Source of the DNA: Hymenobacter sp. GOD-10R
GTDB taxonomy: Bacteria; Bacteroidota; Bacteroidia; Cytophagales; Hymenobacteraceae
Reading direction: 5' to 3'
DNA: 64,000 nt
Assembly (NCBI RefSeq): GCF_035609205.1
Contig: NZ_CP141184.1
Location: 6,314,501-6,378,500 of the forward strand
Shown here: positions 25,257 to 35,800 of the stretch, piece after piece
How the letters are laid out: every line of letters begins with the position of its first letter
Numbering within the stretch: position 1 is the first letter of the stretch
The notes under the pieces: generated by a model
Database searches by the model: none
The model's input: only the letters and a program-made list of their open reading frames with translations
What the model was told of the DNA's origin: nothing
Position numbers and translations under genes: made by a program

Positions 25257-26762
25257 CTATAGGTCTTTCAGCAACAAGGTATTGAAAGAATTAGCTTTCA
25301 GCACTGGCGCCACTGTCTGCTGCCCTAGCTTGATTCGCACGGTCTGGTCGGTGCTGCCTTCGTTTTGGGCCACAAGCACCACGCTTTTATCCGGGTTTTG
25401 GAAGGCGAGTACGTTCGTAAAAGCTCCACTAGTAGCAACGCGCCGGGCACCGGGCTTCACGTAGTGGCTCAGGTGCTTCAGCAGGTAATATTCGTAGTTG
25501 AACTGGTAGGTCTTGGCGGCTTCGTCTACGGTCACGAGCGAGTTCTGACTCCACCCCCAACGACTAACCCCACCCTTTTTCAGGGAGATATTCCAGTACA
25601 TGTACGCGTTAGCGCCACTGGTCAGATACTGTTTCATCAGGCCCCAGGTGTACACGCAGTACTTCCAATCGTTCTTGCCGTCGCCGCACTCCTGCTCCGA
25701 TTGGTACAGGGCTAGGTTCGGGTAGCGCTGATGAATACCGGCAATAGCGCCCTTACCAGCCCACTGAAACCCTACGCCCTTGATGTACTTGCTGCTGCGC
25801 GCATCATGCAGCACGGTATCCACTAGGGCCTCATTGGCGCGCTCCATTGTGCCGAAGAACACGTCCACCTTGCGTTGCTGCATCTGCGGACCTAGGTAGC
25901 CGACGAACTTAGCTAAGCCGGTGGCCGTCCAGGTGCAGCTCGGGAACACCTGCGCCGAGTTGAACTCGTTTTGGGGCATCACCATGCTAATGCTGATGCC
26001 TTTTTTCTGGTAGGCTTCGAGGAATTTGACAAAGTACTGCGCGTAGGTTGTGAAATACTTGTCTTCCTGAATAAACATGTTGGTGCCCTCCTTCCCCTGT
26101 TGCTCCGGCTTAAGGCCGTTGTCGGCAAGGGTTGGCATCATTTGGCGGTATTCGGGCTTCACCATCGCCGCCGCGTAGTGTTTGTTGTACTTCATCCACG
26201 TGGGTGGGCTCCAGGGCGAAGCCCATATTTTCAGCGCGGCGTTGTACTGCTGGGCATTTTTGATGAAGGGAATCAGCGTTTGCTCGTCGTTGGCGATGCT
26301 GAAGTCTTTGAGGGCGAAGTCACCGGGCGTCTCGTCGTAGGAATACCAGTCGCGCGAAAAGTCGTTGGCACCCACCGGCATCCGGCAGATGGTGAAGTTG
26401 GCACCCACGCCCGGCGCAAACAACTCACGCATAATCTTCTCCCGATCAACGCCGCTGAGTGCGCTGAGCGACGTCCAGCCTAGCTCATTGAAGCAAGCTC
26501 CGAAGCCATTAATGGTTTGGAAGGGCTGCGCAACGTTGATTTCGACATCGGCCGGACCGCTGCTGGTAGTGGGTTTTAAACCCTGCTGCATCACCCACGA
26601 AGCCGTCGGCGTGGTAGCTACCCATTCCACGGAAGTAGCTGGCGTACCTAGGTTTTCTTTTGGCTCGGCGCACGAAAACAAGCTAAGCAGCATAACCGCA
26701 CTGGTCATCACAATGGAGCGTTTTCGGCCAGCGCCATCCCTAGTTAGTAGTGGTACCATCAT
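25257..26762 (-). CDS. GH30-family glycoside hydrolase, lipoprotein
   Basis: The 501-residue protein has lipoprotein signal SIVMTSAVMLLSLFSC (acylated Cys31), preceded by a basic n-region. The (beta/alpha)8 domain begins INGFGACFNELGW. ASPWSPPTWMK is the GH30 signature. The acid/base is Glu266 in MVMPQNEFN and the nucleophile Glu356 in LYQSEQECG. A C-terminal beta-sandwich (about 430-500) wraps the barrel. GH30 covers glucosylceramidases, beta-1,6-glucanases and xylanases. This sequence with its GH3 and SusC/D neighbours best fits an endo-beta-1,6-glucanase-like (subfamily 3) enzyme, but that is inference. It is probably exposed on the cell surface. Confidence 0.87.
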   Translation of the reverse strand: MMVPLLTRDGAGRKRSIVMTSAVMLLSLFSCAEPKENLGTPATSVEWVATTPTASWVMQQGLKPTTSSGPADVEINVAQPFQTINGFGACFNELGWTSLSALSGVDREKIMRELFAPGVGANFTICRMPVGANDFSRDWYSYDETPGDFALKDFSIANDEQTLIPFIKNAQQYNAALKIWASPWSPPTWMKYNKHYAAAMVKPEYRQMMPTLADNGLKPEQQGKEGTNMFIQEDKYFTTYAQYFVKFLEAYQKKGISISMVMPQNEFNSAQVFPSCTWTATGLAKFVGYLGPQMQQRKVDVFFGTMERANEALVDTVLHDARSSKYIKGVGFQWAGKGAIAGIHQRYPNLALYQSEQECGDGKNDWKYCVYTWGLMKQYLTSGANAYMYWNISLKKGGVSRWGWSQNSLVTVDEAAKTYQFNYEYYLLKHLSHYVKPGARRVATSGAFTNVLAFQNPDKSVVLVAQNEGSTDQTVRIKLGQQTVAPVLKANSFNTLLLKDL

Positions 26763-26813
26763 CGCAAAGTGATTAGAGACGCCAGAGCGGCTTGGGAAAA
26801 AGGCAAAACACTT

Positions 26814-26858
26814 GGCGGCAACCAGTCCGACATCCTAGGCGTCGGACTGGTTGCCGCC
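26814..26858. repeat. Perfect 18-bp hairpin, GTCCGAC family
   Basis: GGCGGCAACCAGTCCGAC and its exact reverse complement flank a 9-nt loop that contains CCTAGG. It lies between the esterase and GH30 genes. The GTCCGAC core resembles the hairpins at 6519 and 26905. Confidence 0.75.
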
Positions 26859-26904
26859 AGAAAAATTCTCCTGCACAATCATCGTTCAGCCGCAAGCATA
26901 CAAC

Positions 26905-26937
26905 GACCGGTCGGACGCTTAGAGCGTCGGCCCGGCA
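26905..26937. repeat. Imperfect hairpin, GTCCGAC family
   Basis: GACCGGTCGGACGC pairs imperfectly with GCGTCGGCCCGGC around TTAGA, just after the esterase stop on the minus strand. Together with the hairpin at 26814 it makes a double stem in the gap between the esterase and GH30 genes. Confidence 0.5.
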
Positions 26938-26952
26938 GGCGACTTCAGACAA

Positions 26953-28578
26953 CTATTTGCCTACTTGCTGATCGAGGAACTGATAGCGGGCGCGAGTCGC
27001 ATCGGGCTCGGCTTGGGTTTTCACGTCGATGCGCATAACCTGACCGCTTTTCAGCTGGGGCCAGTTAGGCAAACTGCCACCATTGGGGTTGCCCGTTTTG
27101 ATGAAATTAGCGAAATAGCTCTCCATCATCTCCGACACTTTATGATCATCTGGCGTCCAAGCGTACACCTTGTTGGTAGCTAGGTTGCCAAGAGCATACT
27201 CGATTTCGGCGGAGTGCACGGCACCTTTTGCGGGTGGCGCTTTGGGTGCGTCGGTGGCTTGCTTCACCACACCACCGGCTAGCCCTGCTACGGCGTTGCC
27301 CATCTCGGGCGTCATTTCGGGTCGGGGGCGGGCGTAGAGGTAGCGGTACACGGGCTGGCCGCTAGTCTGGCTGTGCACATCGGCCCATTTCCAGGTGCTG
27401 TAGCCAATGAACCGGTCGCTGGCTAGGTCTGTGGCCGCTTGTTCGGCATTGGCGGCGGGGTAGAGCTTCAGGACTTCGCTGGCCCGGTCGCCATACAGCT
27501 TCTGCACAGCTTGCGTGTACGCTTCTGGCGTTGGGCTTTCCTTACCCAAGATGCCATTGGCTCCCGACTCCTGCGAGTTCCAACCCACCAACAACGGCAC
27601 TTTCGCTTGCTGACCAGCCATGAAGATTTCCCTTGGGGATTTCGGAAAGAAGTATCCATCTACGGCCACCGAAAAGCGTGGTACTCCTTGTTTGCCCGTG
27701 GCTTCGAGTAGCTGTTGCGCCGGCAATGCCCGCAATGCGGCCAGCGACGTAGCGCTCAGGGCTGTTCCGAACTGGACTCCGTTCTGTTCCGCTTCCGCTA
27801 GCGTAGCCGTTGGTTGCATCGACAGCAGCGAGCCGCTTTCGCCAATAGCCCGCGCAAACATCGTCTTCGAGCCAGGCGAGGCCATTTGTGCACTCACCGA
27901 GAAAGAGCCCGCCGACTCGCCCGCGATGGTCACTTTCTTGGGGTCGCCACCAAAAGCGGCAATGTTTTGCTGCACCCAGCGCAGGGCGGCTTGCTGATCG
28001 AGCAGACCGTAGTTACCGGACGCGTGATTCGGCGATTCTTTCGTCAGTTCAGGGTGGGCCATAAAGCCAAACACACCCAGTCGATAATTCATCGTCACGG
28101 TCACGATGCCGCGCTTGGCTAGGCTCTCGCCGTCGTAGCGCGGCTCCGAACCATCGCCCGCCACGAAGCCGCCGCCGTAGAAGTACACCAGCACCGGCAG
28201 CTGCTCTTTGCCGGTTTTGGCGGGAGTCCAAACATTCAAATAGAGGCAATCTTCGCTGACTCCGTTAGAGCGGAAGTTCATGTCGCCAAACAGCGGCAGC
28301 TGCATGGCGCGGGGACCAAACTGCTTGGCCTGACGTACTCCCGTCCAGTTCTTGACAGGTTGTGGGGCCTTCCAGCGCAGCTCGCCCACAGGCGGCGCAG
28401 CAAATGGCACTCCTTTAAATTCGTGAATGCCGCTCGCCGCAGTGGCGCCTTCGAGCGTGCCGTTGGCTACTTGCACCCGGTTGGCTGCCAAGGTGCTGGT
28501 GGCCGCTTTCGACGTTTGGGCTAGCGCAACTGGTGCCGCTTGTACGGTCAGGAGCGAAAAAAGCAGAAGGTATTTCAT
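26953..28578 (-). CDS. Type-B carboxylesterase, secreted
   Basis: This alpha/beta-hydrolase has 541 residues and a Sec signal (MKYLLLFSLLTVQAAPVALA-Q). Features are FKGVPFAAPPVGELRWKAPQ, SEDCLYLNVWTP, the oxyanion loop VYFYGGGFVAGDG and the nucleophile Ser222 in TIAGESAGSFSVS. The acidic residue lies in NSQESGANG and the histidine in GAVHSAEIEYALGN. Families of this type hydrolyse carboxylic esters, and in sugar loci they can remove acetyl or feruloyl decorations. The exact substrate cannot be set from sequence. It lies between the GH3 and GH30 genes in the same orientation, so a role in de-esterifying the target glycan is reasonable. Confidence 0.87.
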   Translation of the reverse strand: MKYLLLFSLLTVQAAPVALAQTSKAATSTLAANRVQVANGTLEGATAASGIHEFKGVPFAAPPVGELRWKAPQPVKNWTGVRQAKQFGPRAMQLPLFGDMNFRSNGVSEDCLYLNVWTPAKTGKEQLPVLVYFYGGGFVAGDGSEPRYDGESLAKRGIVTVTMNYRLGVFGFMAHPELTKESPNHASGNYGLLDQQAALRWVQQNIAAFGGDPKKVTIAGESAGSFSVSAQMASPGSKTMFARAIGESGSLLSMQPTATLAEAEQNGVQFGTALSATSLAALRALPAQQLLEATGKQGVPRFSVAVDGYFFPKSPREIFMAGQQAKVPLLVGWNSQESGANGILGKESPTPEAYTQAVQKLYGDRASEVLKLYPAANAEQAATDLASDRFIGYSTWKWADVHSQTSGQPVYRYLYARPRPEMTPEMGNAVAGLAGGVVKQATDAPKAPPAKGAVHSAEIEYALGNLATNKVYAWTPDDHKVSEMMESYFANFIKTGNPNGGSLPNWPQLKSGQVMRIDVKTQAEPDATRARYQFLDQQVGK

Positions 28579-28627
28579 ACGCTTGGTTGTGGGTTGGGAG
28601 CGTTAGTCACTAGGGTCTAGGTCTTAA

Positions 28628-28677
28628 GCAAGCATATCGCGCGGGTGAGTCAGCGCCCACTCGCGCGATACGCTTGC
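28628..28677. terminator. Hairpin at the end of the GH3 gene
   Basis: GCAAGCATATCGCGCG and CGCGCGATACGCTTGC form arms with one mismatch pair, and GTG/CAC pairs inside, around AGTCAGCGC. It touches the GH3 stop codon. No T tract follows on the minus strand, so it could protect the 3' end of the upstream mRNA and not terminate. Confidence 0.55.
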
Positions 28678-31091
28678 TACCGCTGAGCAGTCGGTTTCAG
28701 ATCGGCAAACTGCTCTTGCGGGGCCAGAAGTTTGCGACTTTTTTCCACAACTAACTCTTTCGGCACTTCAAACTTGGCTGTTTGCTTAATAGCTAGGGAC
28801 GAAGCGCCCACTTTTGCGGTGTAAGCGCCTGGGGCCACCACCCACGCAGAGGTAGGAGTGTCGAACGAAGCTAGGTCAGCCGCCGCTAGGTTGAAGGTCA
28901 GCGTTTGGGACTGGCCGGGCTGGAGCAGGTTGGTTTTGGCAAAAGCGCGCAGCTCGCTCTCCGGCTTATCGAGGCGGGAGGCAGGCGCACTCACGTAGAG
29001 CTGCACTACTTCCTTCCCGGGTACCTGACCGTTGTTGGTGATAGTGAGGGTAGCGGTTATTTTGCCGGCGAAGGTCGGGGAACCTAGCTTCAGGGCACCG
29101 TAACTAAACGTGGTGTAGCTCAGGCCGTAGCCAAACTCGTACGCGGGCTTTACCTTGAAGGTATTGTAGTAGCGGTAGCCCACGTAAATGCCTTCCTCAT
29201 ACGTATTTTCCGAAGGCGCGCCCATAAAGGCATTGCCGCCCGACTTCGCCGCGCTTGGCAGCTCTTTGCCAGGGAAGTTGCCACTAAATGGCACGTCCTT
29301 GTAGGCCACGGGGAAGGTAGTAGCCAGCTTCCCCGAAGGGTTTACCTTGCCGCTGAGCACGTCGGCCACCGCATAGCCACCCTCTTGCCCCGGTTGCCAG
29401 GCCAGCAGAATGGCATCAGCTTGGTCGCGCCAGCTTGCTACTTCCGTCACGCCCCCCACGTTGAGCACCACTACCACTTTCTTGCCTTGGGCGTGAAAGA
29501 CGGTAGATACTTGCTTGAGCAGGGTCTGTTCGGCGGCGGTTAGCGTAAAGTCGTCTTCCACTTTTCGGTCGCCACCCTCGCCCGCGCTACGGCCGATGGT
29601 CACGAGGGCCACGTCGGCGGCTTGCGCCTGCTGTTGCAGGAGGCTAGCTTCCACGGGCATTTCCGCAATAACGGGCGCCGGGTCCAGGAGACCTTTGGTT
29701 TTCGGCAGCTTCGCTTTTTCGCCCTTCAGGTACTGATCGTAGGCTTGGCTGAGTGGTTCATTCATCACAAAGCCGGCACCGGTTAAGCCTTGTAGGATGG
29801 AAATGGTGTAGGCTTTATTCACGTCGCCACTGCCCGTGCCCCCGGCCACGAGGCTGTAGGAGGTATTGCCAAACGCGGCCACCTTGCGGCCCGCGGCCAG
29901 CGGCAAAGCCTTGCCCTCATTGCGCAGCAGCACCATGCTTTCGGCGGCGGCCTGCCGGGCTACGGCGGCATTAGCTTTCAGAGCCGGTTGGCTGCTGTAC
30001 TTTACCCCTTTGAAAGTGGGCGACTGCAGTACCATCGCCAACACGCGGGTCACGTTGGCGTCGAGCTGGGCACTGGTGAGCTGACCGCTTTTCAGGGCCG
30101 CCAAGACGGCCTGGGTTTGGGCATAGGTGCCAGGCATCATCAGGTCGTTGCCGGCTTGGAGCTGGGCCACCGGGTCTTTTCCGCCGTACCAGTCAGTCAT
30201 TACCAGCCCTTTGAAGCCCCACTCCTGTCGCAACAAAGTGGTGAGCAAGTCTTTGCTTTCGGAGGTGTAGGTGCCGTTTACTTTGTTATAAGACGACATT
30301 ACCGTCCAGGGTTGGGCCTTTTTCACGGCCAACTGAAAACCTTTCAAGTAAATTTCACGCAGGGTCCGCTCGCTCACTTTTGAGTTGAGTTGCATGCGAT
30401 TGAACTCCTGGTTATTGACGGCAAAGTGCTTGATGGACGTGCCCACCCCGTTCGACTCCACCCCATTCACAAAAGCCGCCGCAATGTTGCCCGTCACCAC
30501 TGGGTCTTCGGAGTAATACTCGAAGTTGCGACCACCTAGGGGGTTACGGTGAATATTCATGCCCGGCGCCAGCAATACGTCGATGCCAAAGTCGCGCACT
30601 TCACTGCCGAAGGCGGCACCCACTTTGCGCACCAGCGTGGTATCCCAGCTAGAGGCTAGCAGCGTGGCGACGGGGAAGGCGGTAGCATAGTAGGTTTTGG
30701 TTTTATCATTGCCTCGAGTAGGGTCGATGCGCACGCCAGCGGGACCGTCGGAGAGCGTCAAGGACGGAATACCTAGCCTCGGAATGGCGTGGGTACGGCC
30801 CGCCGCGCCGGGTACTTTCTCAGGTACTTCTCGGTCGCCGGGGTTGCCGGGTGGCAACATGCCCTCTGGGAAGCCCGACGGGTAAAAGCCCATGCCAATT
30901 ACCAGCTTTACTTTTTCCTCCGGCGTAAGGGCTGCTAGCACTTCCTTGAGGCTCGCTTTGCCGAGCTGCGGCAGCGCTTTGGTTTGAGCCGAAGCCACGA
31001 TACTGCCGCCAAGCAGCGCCGCGAGGACAAGGGCATAAACGCGAGGATTCCGCAGAACGGCCGCGACGAGTGAACGGGTGGTTTTTTTCAT
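28677..31091 (-). CDS. GH3 beta-glucosidase-like hydrolase, secreted (copy 1)
   Basis: The predicted exo-acting glycosidase trims beta-linked glucose or xylose from oligosaccharide ends in the periplasm. The 804-residue protein has an N-terminal export signal (RVYALVLAALLGGSIVASA-Q). The TIM barrel contains RLGIPSLTLSDGPAGVR, NIHRNPLGGRNFEYYSEDP, KHFAVNNQE and the nucleophile Asp300 in FKGLVMTDWYGG. The alpha/beta sandwich (about 385-620) bears VALVTIGRSAGEGGDR, where the acid/base Glu is expected. A fibronectin-III-like domain ends the protein. It lies directly after susD in the minus-strand locus. Confidence 0.92.
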   Translation of the reverse strand: MKKTTRSLVAAVLRNPRVYALVLAALLGGSIVASAQTKALPQLGKASLKEVLAALTPEEKVKLVIGMGFYPSGFPEGMLPPGNPGDREVPEKVPGAAGRTHAIPRLGIPSLTLSDGPAGVRIDPTRGNDKTKTYYATAFPVATLLASSWDTTLVRKVGAAFGSEVRDFGIDVLLAPGMNIHRNPLGGRNFEYYSEDPVVTGNIAAAFVNGVESNGVGTSIKHFAVNNQEFNRMQLNSKVSERTLREIYLKGFQLAVKKAQPWTVMSSYNKVNGTYTSESKDLLTTLLRQEWGFKGLVMTDWYGGKDPVAQLQAGNDLMMPGTYAQTQAVLAALKSGQLTSAQLDANVTRVLAMVLQSPTFKGVKYSSQPALKANAAVARQAAAESMVLLRNEGKALPLAAGRKVAAFGNTSYSLVAGGTGSGDVNKAYTISILQGLTGAGFVMNEPLSQAYDQYLKGEKAKLPKTKGLLDPAPVIAEMPVEASLLQQQAQAADVALVTIGRSAGEGGDRKVEDDFTLTAAEQTLLKQVSTVFHAQGKKVVVVLNVGGVTEVASWRDQADAILLAWQPGQEGGYAVADVLSGKVNPSGKLATTFPVAYKDVPFSGNFPGKELPSAAKSGGNAFMGAPSENTYEEGIYVGYRYYNTFKVKPAYEFGYGLSYTTFSYGALKLGSPTFAGKITATLTITNNGQVPGKEVVQLYVSAPASRLDKPESELRAFAKTNLLQPGQSQTLTFNLAAADLASFDTPTSAWVVAPGAYTAKVGASSLAIKQTAKFEVPKELVVEKSRKLLAPQEQFADLKPTAQR

Positions 31092-31186
31092 GGGGAACGG
31101 GTAAAAGGGGTAAACAACTTCTCCTAATCAACTGCTGGGCGGAGTTCCTGTTCGGGTGTACCGAGTACGAACTAGCTTTTGACAAC

Positions 31187-31218
31187 AAAGGCAGCAGTCC
31201 GCTACGACTGCTGCCTTT
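31187..31218. terminator. Hairpin between susD and GH3 genes
   Basis: AAAGGCAGCAGT and ACTGCTGCCTTT make a perfect 12-bp stem with an 8-nt loop. It is 25 bp after the susD stop and on the minus strand ends in TTTGTTG. Such a stem can partly terminate, so that susCD are expressed more than the enzymes downstream. Confidence 0.6.
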
Positions 31219-31242
31219 CTCGCCTTTACCAACGCTTACCCG

Positions 31243-32745
31243 CTAGTAACCAGGATTCTGCGTCAAGTTGGGGTTCACGTTGCGCTCCGTCTGCGGGATA
31301 GGTAGCAAGTTATTGAATTCCTGCACCCCCGTTTTACCCTGGGCGCGCATCTTGGCTACCAGCGTACCCGTCCGCTTCAAATCATACCAGCGGTCCATCT
31401 CGAAAGCTAGCTCGTAGCGCCGCTCCCGAATCACGGCGTCCTTGAAGTTAGCGGTAGAAGAAGCCGTCAGGTCTTTGGCCGAAGGCGTATTAATAGGCAG
31501 GCCAAAGGCGCGGCGGCGTACTTTGTTGATGGCTTCCAAACCTTCGGTTGTTGGTCCCACGGCTTCGGCCAAGATCAGGTAGATTTCGCCAAGGCGCAGC
31601 ACGGGCACGTTCAGCGGCGAGTCCCAGTTGTTCACGTTTACGGTGCCCACGTAGAACTTCCGGATGTTGAACCCAAAGGGGTCACCTACCAAGGTAGCGG
31701 GCTGCACTTGCCCATCAGGGTACTTGTCGCCTGGCACGAACACGGAGGCGGCTTTGCGCAGGTCGCCGGCTTCGTAGCCATCCACAAACTCTTTTTCGGG
31801 GATGTTGAAGCCGTAGCCGCCCGACGACACCACGTAGGGGCTGCCGAAGAAGCGCGCGCCCCAGAATTCGTTCATTACTGAGCCCGGCCCGTCGGTGGTG
31901 TAGCTGCTCAGGCCGTTCTTAAACTGCACCTCAAACAGCGACTCCTGGCCGTTCTCGTTCTCTACCTTGAAGTTATCGGCGTAGTTGGCCCACAAGCTTT
32001 TGCCCGAGCCGCTGATGACCGCCCTAGCTTGTGTGGCGGCATTAGCCATGTCGCCCTGGGTCAAATACACTTTCGCCAGCAACGCCGTGGCCGACCACTT
32101 CGTGGCGCGTCCTACGTCTTCGCCGGTGTACGGGCCGGCGGGCAGCTTGGTAATTGCATCCTGAAGATCCGTTACAATTTGAGCGTATACCTGCGCGGCC
32201 GGCGTGCGCGTCACGTTGGCTACGTCAGCTGCGCTCTGAGCAGGCACGGTCACCAATGGCACGTCGCCGAAGCCGCGCACCAGGTAGAAGTAGTACAGGG
32301 CCCGCAGGAACTCTGCTTCCCCCAAGCACCGGTTTTTGATGGTAGCATCCATCTCAATGGCCGGCACCCGCGTCAGCACCTGGTTGGCTTGCCCAATACC
32401 TAGGTATGCCCGTTGCCAGTGACTAGTCGTCAGGGGGTTGCTGGTAGGAATGGAGAAGTTATCTAGCTGCTGAAACTCGATACCGTCGGCAGCGCCACCG
32501 CCCCCGAGGAAGGAGTTATCCGACATTACATCGCCGATGGCCCAGAGCGAGTAGTTGTACATTCCGTTCTGGCTCAGCTGCGAGTAAACGGCGTTGGTGG
32601 CCTGAACGGCGTCGGTTTGAGTTTTGTAGAAGGTCTCGGTCGTAACCGCATTGCGGGGGCTCAGATCCAAGTATTCTTTCCCGCAGCCGGCCAGCAGACC
32701 TAGGGTCAGCAACGAAGCGGCCAGCGTTTTTTGTTTTATAAACAT
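31243..32745 (-). CDS. RagB/SusD-family nutrient-uptake outer-membrane lipoprotein
   Basis: This surface glycan-binding lipoprotein caps the SusC-type transporter. I chose the ATG at 32745: it gives the signal KTLAASLLTLGLLAGC with acylated Cys20. The frame is open to 32802, but the extra residues have no export features. Mature residues begin GKEYLDLSPRNAVTTETFYK, the usual SusD opening. TPR-like helices (NRCLGEAEFLRALYYFYLVR) and the C-terminal block RRYELAFEMDRWYDLKR followed by LLPIPQTERNVNPNLTQNPGY are typical. About 500 residues is normal. The gene is 69 bp downstream of susC. Confidence 0.94.
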   Translation of the reverse strand: MFIKQKTLAASLLTLGLLAGCGKEYLDLSPRNAVTTETFYKTQTDAVQATNAVYSQLSQNGMYNYSLWAIGDVMSDNSFLGGGGAADGIEFQQLDNFSIPTSNPLTTSHWQRAYLGIGQANQVLTRVPAIEMDATIKNRCLGEAEFLRALYYFYLVRGFGDVPLVTVPAQSAADVANVTRTPAAQVYAQIVTDLQDAITKLPAGPYTGEDVGRATKWSATALLAKVYLTQGDMANAATQARAVISGSGKSLWANYADNFKVENENGQESLFEVQFKNGLSSYTTDGPGSVMNEFWGARFFGSPYVVSSGGYGFNIPEKEFVDGYEAGDLRKAASVFVPGDKYPDGQVQPATLVGDPFGFNIRKFYVGTVNVNNWDSPLNVPVLRLGEIYLILAEAVGPTTEGLEAINKVRRRAFGLPINTPSAKDLTASSTANFKDAVIRERRYELAFEMDRWYDLKRTGTLVAKMRAQGKTGVQEFNNLLPIPQTERNVNPNLTQNPGY

Positions 32746-32813
32746 GGTGACAGTTGTTGTGAGTGGAAGCGCCGCCCCGCAGCTCGCAAGCCGAGGGCGC
32801 ACCGCTGATTTGT

Positions 32814-35800
32814 TTAGAACCCGATGTTGATACCAGCCAGGAAGACGCGTGCCTGCGGGTAGATGCCGCGGTCGACGCCGAGGCTACCACCTTGGTTACC
32901 TAGCTCGGGGTCGAAGCCCTTGTATTTGGTGAAGGTTGCCAGGTTCTGGCTCGTCACGTACACCCGGATGCGGGTAGCCGAAATCCGGCCGACCAGCGTG
33001 GCAGGCAGCGTGTAGCCTAGCGTCAGCAGCTTGATGCGCATGTAGGAGCCGTTTTCCACGTAGTGGCTCGACACGCGCAGGTTCTGGTTGGGGTCGCCAG
33101 CGACAGCGCGGGGCACAAAGTTGCTGGTGTTAGGCGCCGTCCAGCGCTCCAGGGTCAGGGTGCTAGCGTTAGAAGCACCGTACAAGCCACCCTCAGTGTA
33201 GTAGCGGTTCAGGTTGTACACGTCGTTGCCCTGCGAGCCTTGCAAGAAGACGTTCAGGTCGAAGCCCTTGTAGCTGAACGTGTTATTCAGACCATAAGTA
33301 AAATCGGGGTTCGGGTTGCCGATGTACGTCTGGTCCGCGTCGGTGATTTGACCGTCGCCGTTCAGGTCTTTAAACTTGATGTCGCCGGGGCCAGTACCAG
33401 CCGTTTGGTAGCTCTTGGTTGGGGAGCCTGCATTCAGCGCATCTAGCTCGCCCTGGCTTTGGATGAGGCCATCGGCTACGTAGCCGTAGAAGGAGCCGAA
33501 AGGTATACCCTCAGCGTAACGTACCAGGCTGCCGCCGCCGCGCGTGCTCTGCCCGAAGTAAGGCCGGCCCGCTCCGAGCGACGTAATCTTGTTGCGGTAG
33601 AGCGAGAAGTTCAGCGTAGTCGACCAGTTGAACCCGTTGGCATCGCCCACAAAGTTGTTGGTCGTAATAGCTAGGTCGACGCCCTTGTTAGAGGAAGCTG
33701 CGGCGTTCGTATTGATGCTTTCGCTGGTGCCCGACACGTACGACACTGGCACGGCCGCAATCAAGTTCGGGGAAGTCCGCTTGTAGAGGTCAATAGAGGC
33801 CGATACCCGGTTCTGCCACAAACCCACGTCGATACCTAGGTTGATCTGCTCGTTGTTTTCCCACTTCAGATCCGTGTTCGGCAAGCGCGTAGGGGCGCCA
33901 CCAATCACCTGAACTTGGCTGCCCGTGCCGAAGATGTAGCCCGTGCCCGGCACGCCATTGTTGGTGGTCGTGGCCGAGTTGATGGTAGCTAGGTAAGCGA
34001 ATGTACCCGCGTTCAAGGGGTTACCCACGCGGCCCCAACCGGCCCGAACTTTCAGGTTGCTCACGCTGCTGTAGCTTTTCAAGAAGTCTTCCTCCGAAAT
34101 GCGCCAGCCCGCCGACACGCCAGGGAAGAATCCAAACTTATTCTCCGGCGAAAAGGCCGACGAACCATCGTAGCGCGCCGTAGCCGAGAACAGGTATTTG
34201 CCCGCAAACTCGTAGTTGAGGCGGCCGAAGTAGCTAGCTAAGCGGCTGCGGCCGTTGTTGCCGCCGTTGCTGATCTGCGAGTTGATCGGGCCCCGGTCGA
34301 TGATTTGCAGGTCGTTGCGGCTGTAGCCGATGCGGCTGGCCGTTAGGTAGTAGTTGTCGAATTGCTGCGCCGATTGCCCGAGCAGGAATGTGACTTGGTG
34401 CTTGCCGGCGAAGAGCTTGTCATACGTCGCCGTGTTTTCAATCAGGTAGCTTGGGCTGTAGTTGTTGCTGCTGTTTGCCTGCGCCTGCGAAGCCGGATAC
34501 TTCGACGAACCACTGATGGACGGGAAGAACTGATCCTGCTGCAAGAACTGCAAGTCGGCGCCGATGTTGGTACGGAAGCGCAAGCCGGTTATAGGCTCTA
34601 GCTCCGCATAAAAGGTCGATGTTACACGGTTGCGGTTGTTCTTCAGAATAGGCCGCAGTGCACCAGTCACCGGGCTTTCCTCGCCGTAGTTGTCGACGCT
34701 GGAAAACTCATATAAGCTGCCGTCGGGGTTGCGCACGGGGGCTGTCGGCGGCGCCTGCACTGCTAGCTGAATAATGCCGCTGAACTCGTTGTTTTCGTTG
34801 TTAAGCGGCTTTTCGTCCTGGTGCGTCAGAGCTAGCGTATTACCGATCTTCAGGATTTTGCTTAGCTGCACTTCGCCATTGGCGCGCAGCGTAAAGCGCT
34901 GGAAGTTAGAATTGATAATGGTACCGTCCTGCTGAAAATAACCAGCCGAAACAGCGTAGCGGGCCTTTTCGCTACCACCCGTAGCCGACAAAGAGTAGTT
35001 CTGAATTTTGGCCGGCCGGAAGATGGCATCCAGCCAATTAGTACCCGCGCCTAGCGAGCCTGGGTTGGCATATTTCGGAATAAGCGCCAAGCCACCCGCC
35101 GTCCGCGCTTCGTTGTTAAGCTGAGCAAACTGCGACGCGTTGAGCATCGGAATTTGCCGCCACACGTTTTGCGTACCCACGTAGGCATCTAGGTTGATGT
35201 TGGAAGTGCCCGCCTTGCCCCGCTTGGTCGTGATGATGACAACCCCGTTGGCAGCGCGCAAGCCGTAGATAGCCGTAGCCGACGCATCTTTCAGCACGTC
35301 AATGCTTTCGATGTCGTTGGGGTTGATGGTGCTTAGCTCCGTACCCGTGGCATTGCCGTTGCCATCCACGGCCGTAGGCAGCGGAAAACCATCGACCACA
35401 TAAAGCGGTGAGTTATTACCGGCCGAGGTAATACCACGCACCCGCACCGACGTACCACCCGAGCCACCTGGCGCCCCTGAGTTCGACACAATCTGCACAC
35501 CTGCCGCCCGGCCCTGAATGGCTTGGGCTGCATCGGGGACTGGCTGAGCGGCAATTTCTCTGCCCGACACGGAGGCTACCGAGCCCGTCACGCTGGTGCG
35601 TTCCTGGGTGCCGTAGCCGACAACAACGACTTCCTTCAGCGCCTGCGTATCTTCATTTAGTGTTACGCTCAGCGTTGTGGTTGAACTAGTTACGGGCACT
35701 TCGCGCCGTGTGTAACCTACGTAACTAAATACCAGCGTGCTGCCGGCGGGTACATCTAAGGTAAAATTGCCATTCGCGTCGGTGCTGGTGCCCTGGGTGC